From the NCBI RefSeq assembly GCF_051014445.1, contig NW_027488368.1, forward strand, positions 7,564,001 to 7,628,000: 64,000 nt of DNA, given 5' to 3'. Every line of letters begins with the position of its first letter. Position 1 is the first letter of the stretch. Of the stretch, positions 39,177-51,170 are shown one piece after another. Position numbers and translations under genes: made by a program. The DNA is from Colletes latitarsis. Its lineage: Eukaryota; Arthropoda; Insecta; Hymenoptera; Colletidae. The notes beneath the pieces were generated by a model. The model was given only the letters and a program-made list of their open reading frames with translations. It had not been told where the DNA came from and did no database searches.

Positions 39177-39599
39177 TTTCTGGTTTGGGTCACGTAGTAA
39201 TGTGGGACCACAATGAAACAGTCGATTAAACCTGGTCTTGATAAATATTTTAGAGGATAACGCATGTTAGGTTTGGGTTAGGTCTAGGATTTGCCCTCAT
39301 CAGGCTCATACTTTCGCATATTTCTCATATTTCATGGCTAGATCCTGGGCTGTTTCTGGATTGTATCACGTAGTAATGTGGTACCACGCTGAAACAGTCA
39401 ATTAAACCTGGTTTCGTTCAATATTTTAGAGGATAACGCAAGTTAGGTCTGGGATAGGTCTGGGATTTGCCCTCATCAGGCTCATACTTTCGCGTTTTTC
39501 ACATGCTTGTTGAACAGATCCTGGGTTTTTTCTGGTTTGGATCACGTAGTAGTGTGGTACCACACTGAAACAGACCATTAAACCAGGTTTCGATCAATA
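39177..39599. repeat. Satellite spacer between the 1,409-bp members
   Basis: Two to three ordinary monomers (GTTTTTCACATAC and ATATTTCTCAT types) with no higher-order partner that I recognised. No gene is seen. Confidence 0.6.
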
Positions 39600-40585
39600 T
39601 TTTTGAGGATAACGCATGTTAGGTCTGGGATAGGTCTGGGATTTGCCCTCATCAGACTCATACTTTCGCACACTTCACGTACTCGTTGAACAGATCCTGT
39701 GTTATTTTCTGGTTTGGATCACATAGTAATGTGGTACCACACTGAAACAGTCGATTAAACCAGGTTGCGATCAATATTTTTGAGGATAACGCATGTTAGG
39801 TCTAGGTTAGGCCTGGGATTTTCACTCATCAGACTCATACTTTCGCACACTTGACATACTTGTTGAACGGATCCTGGGTTTTTTCTGGGTTGGATTACGT
39901 ATTAATGTGGGACCACACTGAAACAATCAGATAAACCTGGTCTTGATAAATATTTTAGAGGATAACGCATGTTAGGTCTGCGTTAGGTCTAGGATTTGCC
40001 CTCGTCAGGCTCATACTTTCGCATATTTCTCATACTTCATGGCTAGATCCTGGGCTATCTCTGGATTGGATCACGTAGTAAGGTGATACCACACTGAAAC
40101 AGTCGATTAAACCAGGTTTCGATCAATATTTTTGAGGATAACGCAAGTTAGGTCTGGGATAGGTCTGGGATTTGCCCTCATCAGGCTCATACTTTCGCGT
40201 TTTTCACATACTTGTTGAACAGATCCTGGGTTTTTTCCGGTTTGGGTCAAGTAGTAGTGTGGTACCAGACTGAAACAGCTGATTAAACCTGGTTTCGATC
40301 AATATTTTTGAGGATAACGCATGTTAGGTCTAGGTTAGCCCTGGGATTTTCACTCAGCAGACTCATACTTTCGCATTCTTCATATACTTGTTGAACGGAT
40401 CCCGGGTTTTTACTGGTTTGGATCACGTTGTAATGTGGTACCACACTGAAACAGTCGATTAAACCTGGTTTCGATCATATATTTTAGAGGATAACGCAAG
40501 TTTGGTCTGGGATAGGTCTGGGATTTGCCCTCATCAGGCTCATACTTTCGCGTTTTTCACATACTTGTTGAACGGATCCTGGGTT
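39600..40585. repeat. Segment with copy at -1,409 bp, second member
   Basis: Carries the same private words as 38190-39176. Differences include TGGTACCACAC against TGGTGCCACAC near 40437/39028 and GTTTTTTCCGG against GTTTTTCCGG near 40228/38821. Homology ends where GGGTTTTTCCGG near 40580 replaces GGGTTTTTTCTGG. Confidence 0.8.
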
Positions 40586-41520
40586 TTTCCGGTTTGGGTC
40601 ACGTAGTAGTGTGGTACCACACTGAAACAGTCGATTAAACCAGGTTTCGATCAATATTTTTGAGGATAACGCATGTTAGGTCTAGGTTAGGCCTGGGATT
40701 TTCACTCATCAGACTCATACTTTCGTATTCTTCACATACTTGTTGAACGGATCCTGGGTTTTTTCTGGTTTGGATTACGTAGTAATGAGGGACCACACTG
40801 AAACAATCAAATAAACCTGGTCTTGATAAATATTTTGGAGAATAACGCATGTTAGGTCTGCGTTAGGTCTAGGATTTGCCCTCGTCAGGCTCATACTTTC
40901 GCATATTTCTCATACTTCATGGCTAGATCCTGGGCTATTTCTGGATTGGATCACGTAGTAATGTGGTACCACACTGAAACACTCGATTAAACCAGGTTTC
41001 GATCAATATTTTTAAGGATAACGCAAGTTAGGTCTGGGATAGGTCTGGGATTTGCCCTCGTCAGGCTCATACTTTCGCGTTTTTCACATACTTGTTTAAC
41101 AGATCCTGGGTTTTTCCGGGTAGGGTCACGTAGTAGTGTGGGACCAAACTGAAACAATCAATTAAACCTGGTCATGATAAATATTTTAGAGGATAACGCA
41201 TGTTAGGTCTTGGTTAGGTCTACGATTTGCCCTCGTCAGGATCATACTTTCGCATATTTCTCATACTTCATGGCTAGATCCTCGGCTATTTCTGGATTGG
41301 ATCACGTAGTAATGTGGTACCACACTGAAACAGTCGATTAAACCTGGTTTGGATCAACATTTTAGAGGATAACGCATGTTAGGTCTGGGATAGGTCTGAC
41401 ATTTGCCCTCATCAGACTCATACTTTCGCACACTTCACATACTCGTTGAACAGATCCTGGGTTATTTTCTGGTTTGGATCACATAGTAATGTGGTACCAC
41501 ACTGAAACAGTCGATTAAAC
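40586..41520. repeat. Block homologous to ~25.9-26.6 kb (distant higher-order copy)
   Basis: TATTTTGGAGAATAACGC, CACTCGATTAAACC and TTTTTAAGGATAACGC near 40830-41015 match 26392-26590 at an offset of about 14,438 bp. The following part, with CGTCAGGATCATAC, ATCCTCGGCTATTTC and GTCTGACATTTGCC, matches 25915-26095. The two parts are in the opposite order at the distant locus, so more than one exchange is needed. Confidence 0.8.
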
Positions 41521-44120
41521 CTGGTTTCGATCAATATCTTTGAGGATAACGCATGTTAGGTCTAGGTTAGGCCGGGGATTTTCACTCAGCAGACTCGTAC
41601 TTTCGCATTCTTCACATACTTGTTGAACGGATCCTGGGTATTTACTGGTTTGGATCACATAGTAATGTGGTACCACCCTGAAACATTCAATTAAACCTGG
41701 TCTTGATAAATATTTTAGAGGATAACGCATGTTAGGTTTGGGTTAGGTCTAGGATTTGCCCTCATCAGGCTCATACATTCGCATATTTCTCATACTTCAT
41801 GGCTAGATCCTGGGCTGTTTCTGGATTGTATCACGTAGTAATGTGGTACCACGCTGAAACAGTCAATTAAACCTGGTTCCGATCAATATTTTAGAGGATA
41901 ACGCATGTTAGGTCTAGGTTAGGCCTGGGATTTTCACTCATCAGACTCATACTTTCGCATTCTTCACATACTTGTTGAACGGATCCTGGGTTTTTTCTGG
42001 TTTGGATCACGTAGTAATGTGGGACCACACCGAAACAATCAATTAAACCTGGTCTTGATAAATATTTAAGAGGATAACGCATGTCAGGTCTGGGATGGGT
42101 CTGGGATTTGACCTCATCAGGGTCATACTTTCGCAGTTTTAACATGCATGTTGACCTCATCGAGGGTTTTTTCTGCTTTGGATCACGTAGTCAAGTGGTA
42201 CCACAACTAAAACAGTCGATTAAACCTGGTTTCGATCAATATTTTAGAGAATAATTCATGTTTCGTCTAGGTTAGGTCTGGGATTTGCTCTCATCAGGCT
42301 CATTCTTTCGCATATTTCTCATACTTGATGGCTAGATCCTGGGCTTTTTCTGGATTGCATCACGTAGTAATGAAGTACAACACTGAAACAGTCAATTAAA
42401 CCTGGTTTCCATCAATATCACAGAGGACAACGCAAGTTAGGTCTGGGATAGGTCTGGGATTTGCCCTCATCAGGGTCAAACTTTCGCAGTTCTCACATAC
42501 ATGTTGACCTGATCGAGTGTTTTTTCTGCTTTGGATCACGTTGTAAAGTGGTACCACACTGAAACAGTCCATTAAACCTGGTTTGGATCAATATTTTAGA
42601 GGATAACGCATGTTAGGTCTAGGTTAGGTCTGGGATTTTCACTCACCAGACTCATACTTTCGCATTCATCACATACTTGTTGAACGGATCCTGTGTTTTT
42701 TCTGGTTTGGATCACGTAGTAATGTGGGACCACACCGAAACAATCAATTAAACCTGGTCTTGATAAATATTTTAGAGGATAACGCATGTCAGGTCTGGGA
42801 TGGGTCTGGGATTTGACCTCATCAGGGTCATACTTTCGCAGTTTTAACATGCATGTTGACCTCATCGAGGGTTTTTTCTGCTTTGGATCACGTAGTAAAG
42901 TGGTACCGCAACTAAAACAGTCAATTAAACCTGGTTTCGATCATTATTTTAGAGGATAACGCAAGTTAGGTCTGGGATAGGTCTGGGATTAGCCCTCATC
43001 AGACTCATACTTTCGCATTCTTCACATACTTGCTGAACGGATCCTGTGTTTTTTCTGGTTTGGAACACGTAGTAATGTGGGACCACACTGAAACAGTCGA
43101 TTAAACCTGGTTTCGATCAATATTTTAGAGGATAACGCAAGTTTGTTCTGGGATAGGTCTGGGATTTGCCCTCATCAGACTCATACTTTCGCATTCTTCA
43201 CATACTTGTTGAACAGATCCTGGGTTTTTTCTGGTTTGGGTCACGTAGTAATGTGGTACAACACTGAAACAGTCGATTAAACCAGGTTTCGATCATTATT
43301 TTTGAGGATAACGCATGTTAGGTCTAGGTTAGGCCTGGGATTTTCACGCATCAGACTCATACTTTCGCATTCTTCACATACTTGTTGAACAGATCCTGGG
43401 TTTTTTCTGCTTTGGGTCACGTAGTAATGTGGTACCACACTGAAACAGTCGATTAAACCAGGTTTCGATCAATATTTTTGAGGATAACGCATGTTAGGTC
43501 TAGGTTAGGCCTGGGATTTTCACGCATCAGACCCATACTTTCGCGGTTTTAACATACATGTTGACCTGATCGAGGGTTCTTAATGCTTTGGCTCACGTAG
43601 TAAAGTGGTACCACACTGGAACAGTCCATTAAACCTGGTTTGGATCAATATTTTAGAGGACAACGCATGTTAGGTCTAGGTTAGCCCTGGGATTTTCACT
43701 CATCAGACTCATACTTTCGCATTCTTCACATACTTGTTGAACGGATCCTGGGTTTTTTCTGGTTTGGTTCACGTAGTAATGTGGTACCACACTGAAACAT
43801 CTAATTAAACCTGGTCTTGATAAATATTTTAGAGGATAACGCATGTTAGGTTTGGGTTAGGTCTAGGATTTGCCCTCATCAGGCTCATACATTCGCATAT
43901 TTCTCATACTTCATGGCTAGATCCTGGGCTGTTTCTGGATTGTATCACGGTGTAATGTGGTACCACGCTGATGCAGTCAATTAAACCTGGTTTCGATCAA
44001 TATTTTAGAGGATGACGCAAGTTAGGTCTGGGATAGGTCTGGGATTCGCCCTCATCAGGCTCATACTTTCACGTTTTTCACAAACTTGTTGAACTGATCC
44101 TGGGTTTTTTCTGGTTTGGA
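41521..44120. repeat. Mixed satellite block with 705-bp and 1,762-bp spaced copies
   Basis: About 370 bp at 41870-42240 (CACACCGAAACAATC, GATGTCAGGTCTGGGATGGG-like words, then CAGTTTTAACATGCATG and CTCATCGAGGG) recurs at 42575-42945 and again 1,762 bp further on, near 44340-44700. The TTGCTGAACGG with CCTGTG monomer at 43015-43075 also has its partner 1,762 bp away, near 44777. No gene is seen. Confidence 0.75.
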
Positions 44121-47100
44121 TCACGTAGTAATGTGGTACCACACTGAAACAGTCGACTAAACCCGGATTCGATCAATATTTTAGAGGATAACGCAAGTTA
44201 AGTCTGGGATAGGTCTGGGATTTGATCTCATCAGTCTCACACTTTCGCACACTTCACATACTCGTTGAACAGATCCTGGGTTATTTTCTGGTTTGGATCA
44301 CATAGTAATGTGGTACCACACTGAAACAGTAGATTAAACCAGGTTTCGATCAATATTTTTGAGGATAACGCATGTTAGGTCTAGGTTAGGCCTGGGATTT
44401 TCACTCATCAGACTCATACTTTCGCATTCTTCACATACTTGTTGAACGGATCCTGGGTTTTTTCTGGTTTGGATCACGTAGTAATGTGGGACCACACCGA
44501 AACAATCAATTAAACCTGGTCTTGATAAATATTTTAGAGGATAACGCATGTCAGGTCTGGGATGGGTCTGGGATTTGACCTCATCAGGGTCATACTTTCG
44601 CAGTTTTAACATGCATGTTGACCTCATCGAGGGTTTTTTCTGCTTTGGATCACGTAGTAAAGTGGTACCACAATTAAAACAGTCAATTAAACCTGGTTTC
44701 GATCAGTATTTTAGAGGATAACGCAAGTTAGGTCTGGGATAGGTCTGGGATTAGCTCTCATCAGACTCATACTTTCGCATTCTTCACATACTTGCTGAAC
44801 GGATCCTGTGTTTTTTCTGGTTTGGAACACGTAGTAATGTGGGACCACACTGAAACAGTCGATTAAACCTGGTTTCGATCAATATTTTAGAGGATAACGC
44901 AAGTTTGTCCTGGGATAGGTCTGGGATTTGCCCTCATCAGACTCATACTTTCGCATTCTTCACATACTTGTTGAACAGATCCTGGGTTTTTTCTGGTTTG
45001 GGTCACGTAGTAATGTGGTACAACACTGAAACAGTCGATTAAACCAGGTTTCGATCAATATTTTTGAGGATAACGCATGTTAGGTCTAGGTTAGGCCTGG
45101 GATTTTCACGCATCAGACTCATACTTTCGCATTCTTCACATACTTGTTGAACGGATCCTGGGTTTTTTCTGGTTTGGATCACGTAGTAATGCGGGACCAC
45201 ACTGAAACAGTCGATTAAACCTGGTCTTGATAAATATTTTAGAGGACAACGCATGTTAGGTCTGGGTTAGATCTAGGATTTGCCCTAATCAGGCTCATAC
45301 TTTCGCGTTTTTCACATACTTGTTGAACAGATCCTGGGTTTTTTCTGGTTTGGGTCACGTAGTAATGTGGTGCCACACTGAAACAGTCGATTAAACCAGG
45401 TTTCGTTCAATATTTTTGAGGATAACGCGTGTTAGGTCTAGGTTAGGCCTGGGATTTTCACGCATCAGACTCATACTTTCGCATTCTTCACATACTTGTT
45501 GAACGGATCCTGGGTTTTTTCTGGTTTGGATCACGTAGTAATGTGGGACCACACTGAAACAGTCGATTAAACCTGGTTTCGATCAATATTTTAGAGGATA
45601 ACGCAAGTTTGGTCTGGGAGAGGTCTGGGATTTGCCCTCATCAGGCTCATACTTTCGCGTTTTTCACATACTTGTTGAACAGATCCTGGGTTTTTTCTGC
45701 TTTGGGTCACGTAGTAATGTGGTACCACACTGAAACAGTCAATTAAACCAGGTTTCGATCAATATTTTTGAGGATAACGCATGTTAGGTCTAGGTTAGGC
45801 CTGGGATTTTCACGCATCAGACTCATACTTTCGCATTCTTCACATACTTGTTGAACGGATCCTGGGTTTTTTCTGGTTTGGATCACGTAGTAATGTGGAA
45901 CCACACTGAAACAGTCGATTAAACCTGGTCTTGATAAATATTTTAGAGGACAACGCATGTTAGGTCTGGGTTAGGTCTGGGATTTGACCTCATCAGGGTC
46001 ATACTTTCGCATATTTCTCATACTTCATGGCTAGATCCTGGGCTTTTTCTGGATTGTATCACGTAGTAATGTGGTACCACGCTGAAGCAGTCAATTAAAC
46101 CTGGTTTCGATCAATATTTTAGAGGATAACGCAAGTTAGGTACTAGGTTAGCCCTGGGATTTGCCCTCATCAGGGTCATACTTTCGCAGTTTTAACATGC
46201 ATGTTGACCTGATCGGGGGTTTTTTCAACTTTGGATCACGTAATAAAGTTGTGCCGCAACCAAAACAGTCAATTAAACCTGGTTTCGATCAATATTTGAG
46301 AGGATAACGAAAGTTATGTCTAGTTTAGGCCTGGGATTTGCCCTCATCACACTCATACTTTCGCATACTTCACATACTTGTTGAACAGATCCTGGGTTTT
46401 TTTCTGGTTTGGATCACGTAGTAATGTGGTACCACACTGAAACAGACGATTAAACCTGGTTTCGATCAATATTTTACAGGACAACGCATGCTAGGTCTAG
46501 GTTAGGCCTGGCATTTGCCCTCATCAGGGTTATACTTTCGCAGTTTTAACATACATGTTGACCTGATCGAGGGTTTTGTCCGCTTTGGATCACGTAGTAA
46601 AGTGGTACCACACTGAAGCAGTCCATTAAACCCGGTTTGGATCAATATTTTAGAGGATAACGCATGTTAGGTTTGGGTTAGGTCTAGGATTTGCCCTCAT
46701 CATGCTCATAGTTTCGTATATTTCTCATACTTCATGGCTAGATCCTGGGCTTTTTCTGGATTGCATCACGTAGTAATGAAGTACAACACTGGAACAGTCA
46801 ATTAAACCTGGTTTCCATCAATATTTTAGAGGACAACGCATGTTAGGTCTAGGTTAGGCCTGGGATTTGCCCTCATCAGAGTCATACTTTCGCAGTTTTA
46901 ACATACATGTTGACCTGATCGAGGGTTTTTTCCGCTTTGGATCACGTAGTAAAGTGGTACCACACTGAAGCAGTCCACTAAACCCGGTTTGGATCAATAT
47001 TTTGGAGGATAACGCATGTAAGGTTTGGGTTAGGTCTAGGATTTGCCCACATCAGGCTCATACTTTCACATATTTCTCATACTTCATGGCTAGATCCTGG

Positions 47101-47645
47101 GCTTTTTCTGGATTGTATCACGTAGTAATGTGGTACCGCGCTGAAACAGTCAATTAAACCTGGTTTCGATCAATATTTTAGAGGATAACGCAAGTTAGGT
47201 CTGGGATAGGTCTGGGATTCGCCCTCATCAGGCTCATACTTTCGCGTTTTTCACATACTTGTTGAACTGATCCTGGGCTTTTTCTGGATTGCATCACGCA
47301 GTAATGAAGTACAACACTGAAACAGTCAATTAAACCTGGTTTCCATCAATATCTTAGAGGACAACGCAAGTTTGGTCTGGGATAGGTCTGGGATTTGCCC
47401 TCATCAGACTCATACGTTCGCGTTTTTCACATACTTGTTGAACGGATCCTGGGTTTTTTCTGGTTTGGATCACGCAGTAATGTGGTACCACACTGAAACA
47501 TTCAGTTAAACCTGGTCTTGATAAATATTTTTGAGGACAACGCAAGTTTGGTCTGGGATAGGTCTGGGATTTGCCCTCATCAGACTCATACGTTCGCGTT
47601 TTTCACATACATGTAGAACGGATCCTGGGTTTTTTCTGGTTTGGG
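44121..47645. repeat. 3,525-bp higher-order unit, copy 1 (20 monomers)
   Basis: Followed by a copy at exactly +3,525 bp. Private markers shared by both include GTAGATTAAACC, GTAATGCGGGACC, AACGCGTGTTAGG, GTTAGGTACTAGG, TTTTTTCAACTTTGG, TTTCGTATATTTC and GGTACCGCGCTG. I found no difference in the segments compared. The exchange lies within a shared 36-bp stretch starting TCACGTAGTAATGTGG (44121-44156 region), so the edges can slide inside it. Confidence 0.9.
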
Positions 47646-50600
47646 TCACGTAGTAATGTGGTACCACACTGAAACAGTCGACTAAACCCGGATTCGATCA
47701 ATATTTTAGAGGATAACGCAAGTTAAGTCTGGGATAGGTCTGGGATTTGATCTCATCAGTCTCACACTTTCGCACACTTCACATACTCGTTGAACAGATC
47801 CTGGGTTATTTTCTGGTTTGGATCACATAGTAATGTGGTACCACACTGAAACAGTAGATTAAACCAGGTTTCGATCAATATTTTTGAGGATAACGCATGT
47901 TAGGTCTAGGTTAGGCCTGGGATTTTCACTCATCAGACTCATACTTTCGCATTCTTCACATACTTGTTGAACGGATCCTGGGTTTTTTCTGGTTTGGATC
48001 ACGTAGTAATGTGGGACCACACCGAAACAATCAATTAAACCTGGTCTTGATAAATATTTTAGAGGATAACGCATGTCAGGTCTGGGATGGGTCTGGGATT
48101 TGACCTCATCAGGGTCATACTTTCGCAGTTTTAACATGCATGTTGACCTCATCGAGGGTTTTTTCTGCTTTGGATCACGTAGTAAAGTGGTACCACAATT
48201 AAAACAGTCAATTAAACCTGGTTTCGATCAGTATTTTAGAGGATAACGCAAGTTAGGTCTGGGATAGGTCTGGGATTAGCTCTCATCAGACTCATACTTT
48301 CGCATTCTTCACATACTTGCTGAACGGATCCTGTGTTTTTTCTGGTTTGGAACACGTAGTAATGTGGGACCACACTGAAACAGTCGATTAAACCTGGTTT
48401 CGATCAATATTTTAGAGGATAACGCAAGTTTGTCCTGGGATAGGTCTGGGATTTGCCCTCATCAGACTCATACTTTCGCATTCTTCACATACTTGTTGAA
48501 CAGATCCTGGGTTTTTTCTGGTTTGGGTCACGTAGTAATGTGGTACAACACTGAAACAGTCGATTAAACCAGGTTTCGATCAATATTTTTGAGGATAACG
48601 CATGTTAGGTCTAGGTTAGGCCTGGGATTTTCACGCATCAGACTCATACTTTCGCATTCTTCACATACTTGTTGAACGGATCCTGGGTTTTTTCTGGTTT
48701 GGATCACGTAGTAATGCGGGACCACACTGAAACAGTCGATTAAACCTGGTCTTGATAAATATTTTAGAGGACAACGCATGTTAGGTCTGGGTTAGATCTA
48801 GGATTTGCCCTAATCAGGCTCATACTTTCGCGTTTTTCACATACTTGTTGAACAGATCCTGGGTTTTTTCTGGTTTGGGTCACGTAGTAATGTGGTGCCA
48901 CACTGAAACAGTCGATTAAACCAGGTTTCGTTCAATATTTTTGAGGATAACGCGTGTTAGGTCTAGGTTAGGCCTGGGATTTTCACGCATCAGACTCATA
49001 CTTTCGCATTCTTCACATACTTGTTGAACGGATCCTGGGTTTTTTCTGGTTTGGATCACGTAGTAATGTGGGACCACACTGAAACAGTCGATTAAACCTG
49101 GTTTCGATCAATATTTTAGAGGATAACGCAAGTTTGGTCTGGGAGAGGTCTGGGATTTGCCCTCATCAGGCTCATACTTTCGCGTTTTTCACATACTTGT
49201 TGAACAGATCCTGGGTTTTTTCTGCTTTGGGTCACGTAGTAATGTGGTACCACACTGAAACAGTCAATTAAACCAGGTTTCGATCAATATTTTTGAGGAT
49301 AACGCATGTTAGGTCTAGGTTAGGCCTGGGATTTTCACGCATCAGACTCATACTTTCGCATTCTTCACATACTTGTTGAACGGATCCTGGGTTTTTTCTG
49401 GTTTGGATCACGTAGTAATGTGGAACCACACTGAAACAGTCGATTAAACCTGGTCTTGATAAATATTTTAGAGGACAACGCATGTTAGGTCTGGGTTAGG
49501 TCTGGGATTTGACCTCATCAGGGTCATACTTTCGCATATTTCTCATACTTCATGGCTAGATCCTGGGCTTTTTCTGGATTGTATCACGTAGTAATGTGGT
49601 ACCACGCTGAAGCAGTCAATTAAACCTGGTTTCGATCAATATTTTAGAGGATAACGCAAGTTAGGTACTAGGTTAGCCCTGGGATTTGCCCTCATCAGGG
49701 TCATACTTTCGCAGTTTTAACATGCATGTTGACCTGATCGGGGGTTTTTTCAACTTTGGATCACGTAATAAAGTTGTGCCGCAACCAAAACAGTCAATTA
49801 AACCTGGTTTCGATCAATATTTGAGAGGATAACGAAAGTTATGTCTAGTTTAGGCCTGGGATTTGCCCTCATCACACTCATACTTTCGCATACTTCACAT
49901 ACTTGTTGAACAGATCCTGGGTTTTTTTCTGGTTTGGATCACGTAGTAATGTGGTACCACACTGAAACAGACGATTAAACCTGGTTTCGATCAATATTTT
50001 ACAGGACAACGCATGCTAGGTCTAGGTTAGGCCTGGCATTTGCCCTCATCAGGGTTATACTTTCGCAGTTTTAACATACATGTTGACCTGATCGAGGGTT
50101 TTGTCCGCTTTGGATCACGTAGTAAAGTGGTACCACACTGAAGCAGTCCATTAAACCCGGTTTGGATCAATATTTTAGAGGATAACGCATGTTAGGTTTG
50201 GGTTAGGTCTAGGATTTGCCCTCATCATGCTCATAGTTTCGTATATTTCTCATACTTCATGGCTAGATCCTGGGCTTTTTCTGGATTGCATCACGTAGTA
50301 ATGAAGTACAACACTGGAACAGTCAATTAAACCTGGTTTCCATCAATATTTTAGAGGACAACGCATGTTAGGTCTAGGTTAGGCCTGGGATTTGCCCTCA
50401 TCAGAGTCATACTTTCGCAGTTTTAACATACATGTTGACCTGATCGAGGGTTTTTTCCGCTTTGGATCACGTAGTAAAGTGGTACCACACTGAAGCAGTC
50501 CACTAAACCCGGTTTGGATCAATATTTTGGAGGATAACGCATGTAAGGTTTGGGTTAGGTCTAGGATTTGCCCACATCAGGCTCATACTTTCACATATTT

Positions 50601-51170
50601 CTCATACTTCATGGCTAGATCCTGGGCTTTTTCTGGATTGTATCACGTAGTAATGTGGTACCGCGCTGAAACAGTCAATTAAACCTGGTTTCGATCAATA
50701 TTTTAGAGGATAACGCAAGTTAGGTCTGGGATAGGTCTGGGATTCGCCCTCATCAGGCTCATACTTTCGCGTTTTTCACATACTTGTTGAACTGATCCTG
50801 GGCTTTTTCTGGATTGCATCACGCAGTAATGAAGTACAACACTGAAACAGTCAATTAAACCTGGTTTCCATCAATATCTTAGAGGACAACGCAAGTTTGG
50901 TCTGGGATAGGTCTGGGATTTGCCCTCATCAGACTCATACGTTCGCGTTTTTCACATACTTGTTGAACGGATCCTGGGTTTTTTCTGGTTTGGATCACGC
51001 AGTAATGTGGTACCACACTGAAACATTCAGTTAAACCTGGTCTTGATAAATATTTTTGAGGACAACGCAAGTTTGGTCTGGGATAGGTCTGGGATTTGCC
51101 CTCATCAGACTCATACGTTCGCGTTTTTCACATACATGTAGAACGGATCCTGGGTTTTTTCTGGTTTGGG
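47646..51170. repeat. 3,525-bp higher-order unit, copy 2
   Basis: Direct copy of 44121-47645. After 51207 the sequence continues as TTAAACCAGG, where the unit start reads CTAAACCCGG. Apparent identity to copy 1 implies a very recent duplication or an assembly duplication. Confidence 0.9.
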
